NCBI RefSeq assembly: GCF_001571385.1
Contig: NZ_BCNW01000001.1
Location: 1,426,001 to 1,490,000, forward strand
Direction: 5' to 3'
DNA from: Methanofollis ethanolicus
GTDB taxonomy: Archaea > Halobacteriota > Methanomicrobia > Methanomicrobiales > Methanofollaceae
Length of the DNA: 64,000 nucleotides
The notes below the pieces were generated by a model. It was not told where the DNA came from, did no database searches, and saw nothing but the letters and a program-made list of their open reading frames with translations. Shown one piece after another: positions 7,981-26,231 of the stretch (position 1 is its first letter; the number at the start of each line of letters is the position of its first letter). Both the position numbers and the translations under genes were made by a program.

Positions 7981-8859
7981 ATGGCGCGGGGACCTGCCCT
8001 CCTTCTTGAGCGCAGTATCGACAGGGAGTATACCCTGTCGCTCTGCCGGGAAGACCTCTCGGCCCTGTACCCCGGCATGGTCAGGTTCACCCTGACTCTC
8101 CGCACCGGGGGGGAGACGGTCGCGACCTTCCGCACCAACTCGTACGAATACTCCCCCACCGTCCCCCTCGACGCGGAGACGTCTGCACGACAGAAGGCGA
8201 AAGAGTGGGCGCAGGAACTCACGGCGCACCGTGAACGCTTTCTTGCGGCCGTCACGCGCCAGGCACCCTCGCGTTCTTTCCCTGCCAGAGACTGCGTCGT
8301 CCTCCAGGGGAGTCCGCGCCCTGACGGCAACTGCAGCATCCTTGCCGGATGGGCGGACGACGAGGTGCGTGGCATCGGAAAGACGGTGCAGGTGGTCTAC
8401 CCCGACGACATGGGCATCCACCCCTGCATCGGCTGCTACCGGTGCTACAACACCGGCAGATGCACCTTCGACGACGACATGGCGGGGATCATCGGTGCCG
8501 TGAAGCACGCCTCTCTCCTCGTCGTCTGCTCGCCCGTCTACACCAACACCGTTCCCGGCGGGCTGAAGATCGTCCTCGACCGCTTCCAGGCGCTCCATGC
8601 GGAGAAGAACCTCTTCGAGAAGGGGCCAATGCCGAAGGGGGTGCTCCTCGCCGTCTGCGGCCGGAAAGGCGAGGCGAACTTCGCCTGCCTCACCGCGGTC
8701 GTCAGGGTGTGCATGGAGAACCTCGGGATTGGATACGCGGGCGAAGTGCTGGTGGACGGCGTCGACCGCGTGCGGGATGTCAGGACGGTGGAGGGACTCG
8801 AGGGACAGGTCAGGGCGGTCGTGAGGGGTGCATTTCATGGGGTGGCCAATGAGTCATGA
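7981..8859 (+). CDS. Iron-sulfur flavoprotein family protein (NADPH-dependent FMN reductase fold)
   Basis: The C-terminal part (about residues 104-290) is a flavodoxin-like FMN domain. LQGSPRPDGNCS at 108-119 is the phosphate-binding loop, and CSPVYTNTVPGGLKIVLDRF is the second FMN loop. Between them, IHPCIGCYRCYNTGRC provides Cys149, 152, 155 and 161, the compact CX2CX2CX5C cluster motif of methanogen Isf proteins, which bind a 4Fe-4S cluster and reduce O2 or H2O2 with ferredoxin. The first ~100 residues are an extra region not found in typical Isf (about 190 residues). The ATG at 7981 is the first good start; the frame runs further upstream without one. Confidence 0.8.
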   Translation: MARGPALLLERSIDREYTLSLCREDLSALYPGMVRFTLTLRTGGETVATFRTNSYEYSPTVPLDAETSARQKAKEWAQELTAHRERFLAAVTRQAPSRSFPARDCVVLQGSPRPDGNCSILAGWADDEVRGIGKTVQVVYPDDMGIHPCIGCYRCYNTGRCTFDDDMAGIIGAVKHASLLVVCSPVYTNTVPGGLKIVLDRFQALHAEKNLFEKGPMPKGVLLAVCGRKGEANFACLTAVVRVCMENLGIGYAGEVLVDGVDRVRDVRTVEGLEGQVRAVVRGAFHGVANES

Positions 8860-8889
8860 ATCCCTGTTTTCCGGAGGGTTTCCCGCCTC

Positions 8890-8934
8890 TTTCTCTTTTT
8901 TTGAGGGACCTTTCACGGCCTGACCGGTTTTTTT
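8890..8934 (+). terminator. Candidate archaeal T-tract terminators
   Basis: Two runs of seven T (8896-8902 and 8928-8934) lie 37-75 nt after the stop codon of the flavoprotein gene and before the stress-protein gene. Archaeal RNA polymerase terminates on such T-runs without a hairpin. Confidence 0.4.
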
Positions 8935-8981
8935 ATCTCCCCCGGGGCGATATCAGGTGATCAGAGAATTGTGTGATTATC

Positions 8982-9467
8982 ATGTTCAGGAAAGTGCTTT
9001 TCCCCACGGATTTCTCCGAATGCTCGTATAAGGCCCTTGACTGCGTGAGGCAACTCGCCCGTGCCGGCACCGGGGAGGTGGTGGTCGTCCACGTCCTGGA
9101 CGAACGCGAGTTCGAACTCGCCAAGACCGAGATCGGATGGCTCGAAGGGGACAGGATGGTCGAGTACGACGCGAAGATCGAGAGGAGGATGCGGGAGAAT
9201 GTCCGGGAAAAACTCGATGGGATCGCGGGCGTCATCCGCGAGGCCGGGATGAAGACCCGGGTGGAAGTTGCCAAGGGCGTGCCTTCGATCGAGATCCTGG
9301 CGATGGCAAAGCGCGAGGGCGTCTCCCTCATCGTCATGGGGAGCCACGGGCGGAGCAACCTCGCCGGCGTCGTGATGGGTTCGGTCTCCGAGGAAGTGGT
9401 CAGGAGGTCGAACGTGCCCGTGCTGATCGTGACCCGGGAGATGCAGAACGCCTGCACGTCCCGGTGA
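8982..9467 (+). CDS. Universal stress protein (UspA family)
   Basis: A single-domain Usp of 161 residues from ATG 8982 (MFRKVLFPTDFSECS; an ATG nine bases upstream is possible). The strand KVLFPTDFS and the C-terminal nucleotide loop GSHGRSNLAGVVMGS (G2xG9xGS pattern) are intact, so it belongs to the ATP-binding class. Usp proteins form dimers and act in stress survival. The product VPVLIVTREMQ ends the fold normally. It is transcribed alone and is convergent with the P-type ATPase gene. Confidence 0.9.
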   Translation: MFRKVLFPTDFSECSYKALDCVRQLARAGTGEVVVVHVLDEREFELAKTEIGWLEGDRMVEYDAKIERRMRENVREKLDGIAGVIREAGMKTRVEVAKGVPSIEILAMAKREGVSLIVMGSHGRSNLAGVVMGSVSEEVVRRSNVPVLIVTREMQNACTSR

Positions 9468-9540
9468 GAGATCTCCTGAAATTTTCATCTCCCTTATTCT
9501 GCCCGCGGGTCGTCGCCTCGATGCTGCCCTGCTGCCCCCG

Positions 9541-12279
9541 TCACTTTTTCTCCCCGCATAACTCGGTCTTCCGTTCCGTGGTGTCAGTCCTCTGCAGGTT
9601 CATCCTCTTCCTGATCCTGTATTTGTAGAACTCGTGGGAGGCGAAGAGGATCAGGGGGAAGGGGATGAGGAGGAGGAGATAGGGCGGTGGGACAGACGCC
9701 GTGTTGAAGATCACCTGGACGGCGCCGACATTCAGGAGCAGGAATATCCAGATCAGTTCGAGGACGACCGCCACGATGAGAAGGCGGTTCTTGAAGAGGC
9801 CTCTCTCGAATGCGGAAAACTCCCAGGACCGAAGGGTCCAGACATTGGCGAGTTGACAGGTCACCGCCCCGAGGAGGGTCATGGTCATCGCCTGCCTGTG
9901 GAGTTCGGTGCCGGTGATCGAGAGGTCGCCGTATTGCCAGCCGGAGAGGAAGAGAAAACCGAGGAAGGCCGACATCGCCGCGGTCGCCTCGATGATGCCG
10001 AGGAAGAAATAGCCGCGTTTGAAGACCTCGCGGTCGAGGATGCGGTCGTTCTTCACGACAGGCGGCATCTTCATGATGTCCCTCTCCGGCCGTTCGGAGC
10101 CGAGGGCGAGGCCGGGGAGCATGTCTGACCCGAGGTCGATGGAGAGGATCTGGATGACCGAGAGGGGGAGGGGGATCTTGAAGAAGAACTGGAGGATGTA
10201 GGGCACGATCTCCGGGACATTCGAGGCGAGGATGTAGGTGACGAACTTCTTGATGTTGAAGTAGACGGTCCGCCCCTCTTCGACGGCGGCGACGATCGAG
10301 CAGAAGTTGTCATCGACGAGGATCATGTCGGCCGCCTCCTTGGCGACCTCCGTCCCCTTCTTCCCCATCGAGATCCCGATGTCGGCCTTTTTCAGGGCCG
10401 GGGCGTCGTTGACGCCGTCGCCGGTCATTGCCACCACTTCCCCGTTCTCCTGGAGGGCGGTCGCGATCGCAAGTTTCTGGTCAGACTTGAGACGTGCGAA
10501 GAGGACGTCCTCGGTGCGGAGGATGTCCCTGAGGTCTGCCCCGGAGATCGCGCCGAGGTCGTCGCCGGTGATCACCCGGTCCACAGAGAGACCGATCTCC
10601 TCCGCCACGGCGCGGGCGGTGACGGGGTTGTCGCCGGTGAGGACCATCACCCTGATGCCGGCGACGCGGCATGTCCTGATCGCCTCGTAGACCTCGGCCC
10701 GCGGGAGGTCCATCAGGCCGACGAGGCCGAGGAAGACGAGGTCGCGCTCCTCCTCCCCCTCCTGATAGGCGACGGCGAGGAGGCGGTACGCCGCCCTTTC
10801 CATCTCGTCGGCCCGGGCGAGGACTCTCTGCTTCTCCCCCTCATCGAAGGGGACGACCCGGCCCTCCCCGTCGACGTATGTGGAGACCAGGCGGAGGACA
10901 ACCTCGGGTGCGCCCTTCGTGAAGATGAACCTCCTGCCGTTCTTCTCGGTGATGGTGGACATCATCTTTCTCTCGCTGGAGAAGGGGATCTCCTCCACCT
11001 TCGCGTAGTCTCCCGGCCCGATCCCTGCTTTTCGCGCCGCGGCGACGATGGCGAGTTCTGTCGGGTCGCCGAAGGAGGTGCCGTCCTCGATCGTCGCCCG
11101 GCAGTTGAGGAGACCGGCGCGGAGGAAAAGGTCCAGACGGTCCCGTACCCCTGGCCTCTCTCCCCGGATCGTGAACTCGCCGGCGGCCAGGTAGCCCTCG
11201 CCGGTGATGGTGACGGTCTCCCCGCCGGCGAGGAAGATCTCCTTTGCCGTCATCTCGTTTCGCGTGAGGGTGCCTGTCTTGTCTGTGCAGATCACCGTCG
11301 TGCTCCCGAGTGTCTGGACGGAGTCGAGGTTCTTGATCAGGGCGTTCCGCCGCGCCATGTTCTGGCTGGCAAGGGAGAGGGAGAGGGTGATGGTCGGGAG
11401 CATGCCCTCCGGGACATTGGCGACGATGAGGGAGAGAGCGAAGATCGCCGCAACGAGGACGCCGAAACCGGCGAGGTAACCGAGGACGAAGAAAACGCCG
11501 CCGACGAGGACGGCGGCGATCGTCAGGATCCTGGTGATCCTGATGATCTCCAGTTGCATCGGGGTCGGGCGCTTCTTCACCTCCCTGGCGAGAGAGGCGA
11601 TCCTGCCGAACTCGGTCTTCTGGCCCGTGGCATAGACGGCCGCGGTCCCGTTGCCCGAGAGGACGGTGGTCCCGGCGAAGACGACGTTCTTTGCGTCCAG
11701 GACGGTTTTCGCCTCCGAGGGGTCGGTCAGCCTCTTCTTCGGCCTCGACTCGCCGGTGAGCGTCGCCATGTCGACGTACAGCGAGTGCGCTTCAATGAGG
11801 ACGGCGTCAGCAGCGATCCTGTCGCCCTCTTCGAGGAGGAGGATGTCGCCGGGCACGACCTCTCTCGCGTCCACCGTCCCGGCGGCACCGGCACGCCGCA
11901 CCGTCACCATCGAGGGCATCAGCCTGAGCAGGGCCTCGACGGTCCGGTCGGCCTTGTACTCCTGCCAGAAGGCGAAGGTGGCGTTGATGACGACAGCCCC
12001 GAGGACCGCATACCCGAGGATGTCGTAGCCCTCGCCCGGTGCATAGCCGTCGGCGAGAAAGGAGAGGGCCGCGGCGACTTCGAGGAGGACCGCAAAAAAC
12101 TGGACGTACTGCCGGAGATACTCTCTGGGGTAGTTCTTCCGCTCCAATTTCCTGATCTCGTTGGGGCCTCCGGCGGCAAGCCTCCTCCGTGCTTCCCCGA
12201 TCGTCAGCCCCGTCTCGCCCGTCTCCAGTCGGGCAAGGAGTTCGTCGCGGTGAAGAGAGTGGATCGTCATGGGCGTCAC
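9541..12279 (-). CDS. P-type cation ATPase, Na,K-ATPase-like (P2C type)
   Basis: A 912-residue pump. Parts in order: N-terminal cation-ATPase domain, actuator domain with TGES at 175-178, phosphorylation site DKTGT with Asp333, nucleotide domain KGAPE near 455, hinge TGDGVND near 619, and C-terminal helices. In M4, VANVPEG (Glu291), in M5, ASNVPE (Ser686, Asn687, Glu690), and in M6, IDLGSD (Asp715, Asp719) match the cation-binding residues of animal Na,K-ATPase rather than those of SERCA. There is no beta-subunit gene nearby. It probably exports Na+ or H+, though the ion is not proven. It lies 41 bp downstream of the aminotransferase gene on the same strand. Confidence 0.9.
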   Translation of the reverse strand: MTPMTIHSLHRDELLARLETGETGLTIGEARRRLAAGGPNEIRKLERKNYPREYLRQYVQFFAVLLEVAAALSFLADGYAPGEGYDILGYAVLGAVVINATFAFWQEYKADRTVEALLRLMPSMVTVRRAGAAGTVDAREVVPGDILLLEEGDRIAADAVLIEAHSLYVDMATLTGESRPKKRLTDPSEAKTVLDAKNVVFAGTTVLSGNGTAAVYATGQKTEFGRIASLAREVKKRPTPMQLEIIRITRILTIAAVLVGGVFFVLGYLAGFGVLVAAIFALSLIVANVPEGMLPTITLSLSLASQNMARRNALIKNLDSVQTLGSTTVICTDKTGTLTRNEMTAKEIFLAGGETVTITGEGYLAAGEFTIRGERPGVRDRLDLFLRAGLLNCRATIEDGTSFGDPTELAIVAAARKAGIGPGDYAKVEEIPFSSERKMMSTITEKNGRRFIFTKGAPEVVLRLVSTYVDGEGRVVPFDEGEKQRVLARADEMERAAYRLLAVAYQEGEEERDLVFLGLVGLMDLPRAEVYEAIRTCRVAGIRVMVLTGDNPVTARAVAEEIGLSVDRVITGDDLGAISGADLRDILRTEDVLFARLKSDQKLAIATALQENGEVVAMTGDGVNDAPALKKADIGISMGKKGTEVAKEAADMILVDDNFCSIVAAVEEGRTVYFNIKKFVTYILASNVPEIVPYILQFFFKIPLPLSVIQILSIDLGSDMLPGLALGSERPERDIMKMPPVVKNDRILDREVFKRGYFFLGIIEATAAMSAFLGFLFLSGWQYGDLSITGTELHRQAMTMTLLGAVTCQLANVWTLRSWEFSAFERGLFKNRLLIVAVVLELIWIFLLLNVGAVQVIFNTASVPPPYLLLLIPFPLILFASHEFYKYRIRKRMNLQRTDTTERKTELCGEKK

Positions 12280-12320
12280 CGGCAGGGCGCTGCCCTGCCC
12301 AGTCCACGTCCCGATCCTAT

Positions 12321-13445
12321 TTAAGAAGTGGGGCGGGCGGCGAGGTACTCCCCGAACCTGGCGAGAGAGACCGGCATGTCGGCCCGCGCGAAACCGATCC
12401 TGACGTGGTGGTCGTCGTAACCGTCGTATTTGGTGGACGGCAGGAGGAGGACGCCGGCCTTCCTGATGGCGTCGAGGCAGAAGGCCTCCGCGCCCTCCCC
12501 GGCCAGGACGCGGGGGAAGGCGATCGCGCCTGCCCGCGGAGGGACCCAGGCGAGGACGTCGGCGTGATCCGCAAAGAACCTATCCAGGAGGGCGAGGTTC
12601 GAGCGTATGATCCCGAGGTTCCTCGCCACGACTGCGTCCCGGTGCCTGAGGGCGAGGGCGGCGAGGAACTCGGAGGGGGCGCTTGCGCAGATGGTGGTGT
12701 AGTCCTTGAGGGCCGCCATCTTCCGGAGGAGGTCGGTGTCCTCCGTCGCCGTCCACCCGATCCGCAGGCCGGCAAGCCCGAAGGCCTTGGACATGACGCC
12801 GACCGAGATCCCCTTCTCGTAGAGGTCGGCCATCGGCGGGAGGCGGTCTTTCGGGTCGTATTCGAGGCCGCGGTAGACTTCGTCGGAGAAGACATGGATG
12901 TCCGCGTCTTCGGCGATGTCCCGCACGGCCACAAACTCTTCCCGCGTCATGAGGGAACCTGTCGGGTTGTGGGGGGTGTTGAGCACGATCGCCTTCGTCT
13001 TCGGGGTGATGCTCTCCTTGAGGGCCTCGATGTCCGGCCTCCAGCCGTCGTCGTCGTGCATCATCCAGGGGACGACACGAGCGCCGGCGCCCCGCGCCAC
13101 CTCGTGGAGGGACTGGTAGGCCGGACAGGGGACGATCACCTCGTCGCCGGGCGAGAGCATGGCGTTCATGCAGAGGAAGATCGCCTCCTCGGCCCCGGCG
13201 GAGACGAGGATGTTGTCGGTTCCGGCCGAGGCGTAGAGGCCCGCGATCTCCTGCCGCAGTTCGATGCCGCCCGGCGCCTCGGTGTAGTTGAGGCGGAGGT
13301 CCATGAACCTCTCCACGGCCCCCTCCTCGTGGGCGAGGAGGTCGGCGACGCTCACCGACTCGCAGTCGGATGTGCAGAGGAGGTGGGGGGCGGTGAACTC
13401 GTGCTGTGCGAAAAAGCGTTCGAGGGCGAAGTCGCGGAGTTGCAT
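12321..13445 (-). CDS. PLP-dependent aminotransferase, class I/II
   Basis: The 374-residue protein has the fold-type I layout: VSAGAEEAIFLCMNAM (cofactor phosphate side), PGDEVIVPCPAYQSL, LNTPHNPTGSLMT with the conserved Asn, FSDEVYRGLEY with the Asp and Tyr that hold pyridoxal phosphate, and SKAFGLAGLRIGW with the Schiff-base Lys. A C-terminal Arg (VRIGFARAD) would bind the substrate carboxylate. The amino-donor specificity cannot be told from sequence; it groups with aspartate-type COG0436 enzymes. It may be co-transcribed with the P-type ATPase, but I infer no functional link. Its promoter lies against the old end of the CRISPR array. Confidence 0.85.
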   Translation of the reverse strand: MQLRDFALERFFAQHEFTAPHLLCTSDCESVSVADLLAHEEGAVERFMDLRLNYTEAPGGIELRQEIAGLYASAGTDNILVSAGAEEAIFLCMNAMLSPGDEVIVPCPAYQSLHEVARGAGARVVPWMMHDDDGWRPDIEALKESITPKTKAIVLNTPHNPTGSLMTREEFVAVRDIAEDADIHVFSDEVYRGLEYDPKDRLPPMADLYEKGISVGVMSKAFGLAGLRIGWTATEDTDLLRKMAALKDYTTICASAPSEFLAALALRHRDAVVARNLGIIRSNLALLDRFFADHADVLAWVPPRAGAIAFPRVLAGEGAEAFCLDAIRKAGVLLLPSTKYDGYDDHHVRIGFARADMPVSLARFGEYLAARPTS

Positions 13446-13512
13446 GAGGGACGAGGTTGCCCGCGGAGGGGCATAAGGGTTGCGGGGTTGGGGCTTTGGG
13501 GCAGGGTCGTTT

Positions 13513-18070
<4,558 letters not shown>

Positions 18071-18332
18071 CGCAAACACTCTAGATCAATGTCATGCCCG
18101 CAATAAATAGATGTGCATAGGATTCGCCAGATACATAACCCCAATTCGCAGATCGCGAATAAGTTAAACAATATAAGAACAAAATATATATTAGAACATA
18201 TCTTGAAGACAACTTCTCATTTCTTTTTTGGTATGCCTATCCTGCCGGCCCAGGGGTAAAATCATATATATAACCGATTCATTTCTCCTGCGAAGCCTCC
18301 GGGAAAAGATGATCACTTCAGGTTCGCAAAGG
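18071..18332 (-). promoter_or_regulatory. CRISPR leader of array 1
   Basis: An AT-rich, gene-free stretch between the newest repeat and the end of cas2. On the minus strand it contains TATA-like blocks near 18265 (TTATATATATGA) and near 18190 (TAATATATATTTTG), suitable for driving pre-crRNA synthesis toward 13.5 kb. Its position, composition and side (opposite the degenerate repeats) identify it as the leader, where new spacers are inserted. Confidence 0.8.
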
Positions 18333-18623
18333 TTATGCAACTAATAATCCTTCCGGATCATACCCCTCTTTCGCACCGAAGTGCTCGACCCTGTGTTGCC
18401 AGTTCTTTCCCAGATAATAGAACCTGAGACTATCCTTCTCATCGTCTATGATGGCGCACAACGAATGTTTCAGTTTCGCAAACTGTGCAGGATCCAGAAG
18501 GCATTCAAATACGGAATTTTGTACCCTCTGTCCATAATTGACACACTCCTTTGCCACCTTTCTCAGTCTTTTCTTCCCTTCATTGGATTCCGTATTCACG
18601 TCATACGTGACCAGCACCATCAT
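18333..18623 (-). CDS. cas2: CRISPR-associated endonuclease Cas2 (type I-C)
   Basis: A 96-residue adaptation protein starting MMVLVTYDV, the first strand of the ferredoxin-like fold with its conserved Asp. RVQNSVFECLLDPAQF is the second conserved segment and FYYLGKNW the late strand. Cas2 dimers bridge two Cas1 dimers and integrate new spacers at the leader end. The ATG at 18623 is favoured by a GAGGTG ribosome site 6 nt upstream; GTG 18632 would add three residues. Its gene starts about 10 bp after the cas1 stop and ends at the leader. Confidence 0.95.
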   Translation of the reverse strand: MMVLVTYDVNTESNEGKKRLRKVAKECVNYGQRVQNSVFECLLDPAQFAKLKHSLCAIIDDEKDSLRFYYLGKNWQHRVEHFGAKEGYDPEGLLVA

Positions 18624-18633
18624 GCAACACACC

Positions 18634-19665
18634 TCAATTCATAAAAAACGGCGGATAGCCGTCAATGTCGCCCCGTAAAAATCTGGCCAGCAGCATCGCC
18701 TGCACATAGGGGATCAGCCCGACAGGTATCTTCTCCTTCAGGTACGGGTGAGTGATCGGATCCTGTTTCCTCTTCTGCCAGGCCCCAAGGATCTCTTTCT
18801 TACCTGTGTCAGTCATAAGGACGCCGCCATTCTCCTTCCTGACAAAATCGGATCCCTTCACCTGCTTTAGATTCACCAGATTCAGTGCAAGGCGATCCGC
18901 CATAAAAGGCCGGAGTTCTTCCATCAGGTCAAGTGCCAGGCCAGGTCTTCCTGGCCTGTCCGTGTGGAAAAACCCGACATAGGGGTCAAGCCCCACCGTT
19001 TCCAGGGCAGACTCGACATCATGGGCGAGCAGGGTGTACAAAAACGAGAGCAGTGCATTCATGTTGTCACGGGGAGGCCTTCGATTCCGCTCTGTTATAA
19101 AAAAATCATCCTTCTGCTTGAGTATCAGTTCGTCAAGCGCACCAAAATAAAATTTTGCACAGTTCCCCTCGATGCCGCGGAGAGAATCAGAATTTGTACA
19201 GTCATCAATACTCTGGAGGTTCTCGATCAGTAGGGCATCCACCGACCGGATCGTATCGCACCGGATGGCATCGCCGTGATCACGGAGACTTCGTCCAAGA
19301 ACTGTCCTGCAATTTACAATCTTTCCAATGATGAAACACCGGGCAATATTCACAGACTCTCCGGCATTGTCGGCCACGCGATACTGGGTTCTTCGCAGGA
19401 GCACATTTCCTCGCACCCTCCCGTGAACTCTTGCAAGAAATCTTCCCGATGGCGTCAGAAATGATAAACCGACGTTATTATCCGCACACAGTCGCATCAG
19501 TTGAGGGCTTGCCCCCATATATCCCAGACAGACGATGCCCTCAAGGTTGTGTATGGGAATCCGGAATCTCTCCTCACTGTTGACCTTAACCACGACATTC
19601 TCACCGTCCCTGAGGAGATAGGATTCAGGAGTGGTCACGTAGAGTGTATTCAGCAGTTTTCTCAT
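18634..19665 (-). CDS. cas1: CRISPR-associated endonuclease Cas1 (type I-C)
   Basis: The start is set at ATG 19665 (MRKLLNTLYVTTPESYL), the standard type I-C Cas1 opening; the open frame runs further upstream without homology. The 343-residue protein has an N-terminal beta-sandwich and a helical C-terminal domain with the metal-binding residues: Glu in GIEGNCAKFYFGAL, His in VGFFHTDRPGRPGLALDL, and the acidic cluster LMEELRP. It is the integrase for spacer acquisition with Cas2, and Cas4 processes prespacer ends and selects the PAM. The gene follows cas4 after an 83-bp gap, the largest in the operon. Confidence 0.95.
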   Translation of the reverse strand: MRKLLNTLYVTTPESYLLRDGENVVVKVNSEERFRIPIHNLEGIVCLGYMGASPQLMRLCADNNVGLSFLTPSGRFLARVHGRVRGNVLLRRTQYRVADNAGESVNIARCFIIGKIVNCRTVLGRSLRDHGDAIRCDTIRSVDALLIENLQSIDDCTNSDSLRGIEGNCAKFYFGALDELILKQKDDFFITERNRRPPRDNMNALLSFLYTLLAHDVESALETVGLDPYVGFFHTDRPGRPGLALDLMEELRPFMADRLALNLVNLKQVKGSDFVRKENGGVLMTDTGKKEILGAWQKRKQDPITHPYLKEKIPVGLIPYVQAMLLARFLRGDIDGYPPFFMN

Positions 19666-19748
19666 GAGCGAAGTGTCCCTGATCCTGGAATGCACCCGAG
19701 AAAATATAAATGCTACGAAAAAATTGCAAAAATAATAACGGCCATTTT

Positions 19749-20435
19749 TCAGATATCGTTTGCACACGCATCTCTCACGTGTTTTCTGACATACCTTTCA
19801 ACAGAGATCTTTTTCTGTGTCAGTTTTGGCATGCACACATCCACCAGAGAGCAATATGTACAGTTCTTTGAACTCTCTGCAGCAGGAGTGATCCCTTTCC
19901 TGAAATGATCGTGCATTTCCTCGGACAGAGAGACAACACGCTCTCTCAATTCGTTGGTCAGTCTGAGAGGAACCCGTCTGCGAATTTCATTGTAGTAAAA
20001 ATCGCCGGTCTCGACTCCGACAGCGAACATCTCTTCCAGACACATTGCCTGTGCACATAACTGTACCTCGTCGCGCTCGTCGATCTTCGGTTTCCCTCTT
20101 TTATATTCCACAGGATGTATTCTCCAGAGACCTTCATAACCCGGAAGAACGATGCCATCTTCAGAGCGGATGTATTCGATCACGTCGGCCACACCATAGA
20201 AGCCGAGCGTATATGAAACGAGAGGAAAAGCCCGTGATATGACAACGTCGCCCCTGCTCTCGGAAAAGAACGGATCATCCACGCGTTCGTGCAAAAAGTG
20301 GCCCTCGGTTGTCCGCAGGTTGTCTTCCCACTGGCGTTCGACATGGATCAACGCCCATTGACGCCTGCAAAAACAAAAGTGTTGTATGCCGGAGAGAGAC
20401 AACAGCTCGTCATCGGCATACCTTCTGTCTCTCAT
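19749..20435 (-). CDS. cas4: CRISPR-associated exonuclease Cas4 (type I-C)
   Basis: The 228-residue protein is a RecB-type nuclease with an iron-sulfur cluster. N-terminal Cys21 and Cys23 (HFCFCRRQW) and a C-terminal group NCTYCSLVDVC would hold the 4Fe-4S cluster. The nuclease core shows GVADVIEY and HPVEYKRGKPK (the Asp and Glu-x-Lys motif). It trims prespacers and helps choose PAM-proximal ends. Its ATG overlaps the cas7 stop (ATGA), so translation is likely coupled. Confidence 0.93.
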   Translation of the reverse strand: MRDRRYADDELLSLSGIQHFCFCRRQWALIHVERQWEDNLRTTEGHFLHERVDDPFFSESRGDVVISRAFPLVSYTLGFYGVADVIEYIRSEDGIVLPGYEGLWRIHPVEYKRGKPKIDERDEVQLCAQAMCLEEMFAVGVETGDFYYNEIRRRVPLRLTNELRERVVSLSEEMHDHFRKGITPAAESSKNCTYCSLVDVCMPKLTQKKISVERYVRKHVRDACANDI

Positions 20436-21283
20436 AATTTTTCGATCATCTCGACGCCGTCAGGCATGTCCTTGGCGATGGTGACCGTGTAGTCGCCGAA
20501 AGACCGCGGGGGCAGGTCACCTGACAGACGCTCCACGTTGATTTTGTCAAAGAGGATATGGGACTGGCAGCAGCCAAGCGCACTGTTATGCTTGAAGACG
20601 ATCAGCTTGCGTGCAGACATCTTCCCCCGTGATGCCGAGTGGTCGTGCTCGAACATATTGACCAGGCTGTCCCAGAGGAGGTCCAGGTCGTCCTCGGTAA
20701 ATCCGGTCGTCTTCTGGGCAAGGTTCGCGGAGATGTAGCCCTCGGCACGGTACAGTGCATAGGGCACGATCTGCTTCTTGCCCATTGTCTGGCCCTTTTC
20801 CGCGTCTTTCTCGTTGGCGACCGCGCAACGGGTGACCGTCACCTCCTGCTGGAAGATGGGATCCATGCTCCGGGAAAAATTGATCTGCACAGGGCCCCTG
20901 ACCTGCCCGCAGTTGACCTCGGTGGTCATGACGGCGCCGAAGGCACGGATATCGAAGAAATTCCGGCACATGAATTTCGTCAGCTCCATGTCTTTCGGTT
21001 TGTTTTTGGAGGGCTCTATCCCGAGATGGTCATAGGCTTTCTTATGCTGATTATTGAGGACAGCCCCGGATTTAACGTAGATCTCATACCCCTGCTCGTC
21101 GCCTTTGACCATCTCGACATAATCCCTGATCTTTCTCTTCAGGCAGACGTCGGTGACGATGCCATACCCTGTCTGCGGGTCGACCCGTGGCATGTTGCCC
21201 ATATCGGGGTCGCCATTCGGGTTTCCGTTCTCGATGTCAAACAGCAGTACAAACTCGTATCGGTTCTGGATAATTTCGCTCAT
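20432..21283 (-). CDS. cas7: Cascade backbone protein Cas7 (Csd2, type I-C)
   Basis: A 283-residue RAMP protein that coats the crRNA spacer. FVLLFDIENGNPNGDPDMGN is the characteristic Csd2 opening, and NFFDIRAFGAVMTTEVNCGQVRGPVQ is the central conserved region. ATG 21283 (MSEIIQNRYEF) has GAGGAG eight bases upstream; GTG 21289 overlaps the cas8c stop and would add two residues. Located between cas8c and cas4 as in other I-C operons. Confidence 0.95.
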   Translation of the reverse strand: MSEIIQNRYEFVLLFDIENGNPNGDPDMGNMPRVDPQTGYGIVTDVCLKRKIRDYVEMVKGDEQGYEIYVKSGAVLNNQHKKAYDHLGIEPSKNKPKDMELTKFMCRNFFDIRAFGAVMTTEVNCGQVRGPVQINFSRSMDPIFQQEVTVTRCAVANEKDAEKGQTMGKKQIVPYALYRAEGYISANLAQKTTGFTEDDLDLLWDSLVNMFEHDHSASRGKMSARKLIVFKHNSALGCCQSHILFDKINVERLSGDLPPRSFGDYTVTIAKDMPDGVEMIEKL

Positions 21284-21285
21284 AA

Positions 21286-26040
<4,755 letters not shown>

Positions 26041-26231
26041 AGGGGCAACTCATATGACCTGCAATATACATCACGAAAATATTTTCTCATTGATCCCGGT
26101 AAAAAAGCGTGTGTGGTCAGGAAACGAAACCTCAGGCATCATGACCTGAAGGCCTATGTGATCCATACGGTTCTCAGGATAGATGATGGTTAGATACGGG
26201 TGATAGCATGGCGCAGGGGTTGATGTACGAT
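26041..26231. promoter_or_regulatory. Gap between cas3 and array 2: cas promoter and possible second leader
   Basis: On the minus strand, TGTATATTGC near 26061-26070 is a likely TATA box for the cas operon. Reading rightward the same AT-rich stretch (26060-26110) would be the leader for array 2, since that array is oriented for plus-strand transcription. An inverted repeat around 26131-26153 (CCTCAGG...CCTGAAGG) may form a hairpin. No gene seen. Confidence 0.5.

Noticed and set aside
7873-8838. A 500-residue minus-strand protein running through 7297-8838
   Set aside because: Only the part after ATG 7872 is a Yip1 protein; the rest is the reverse complement of the flavoprotein gene.
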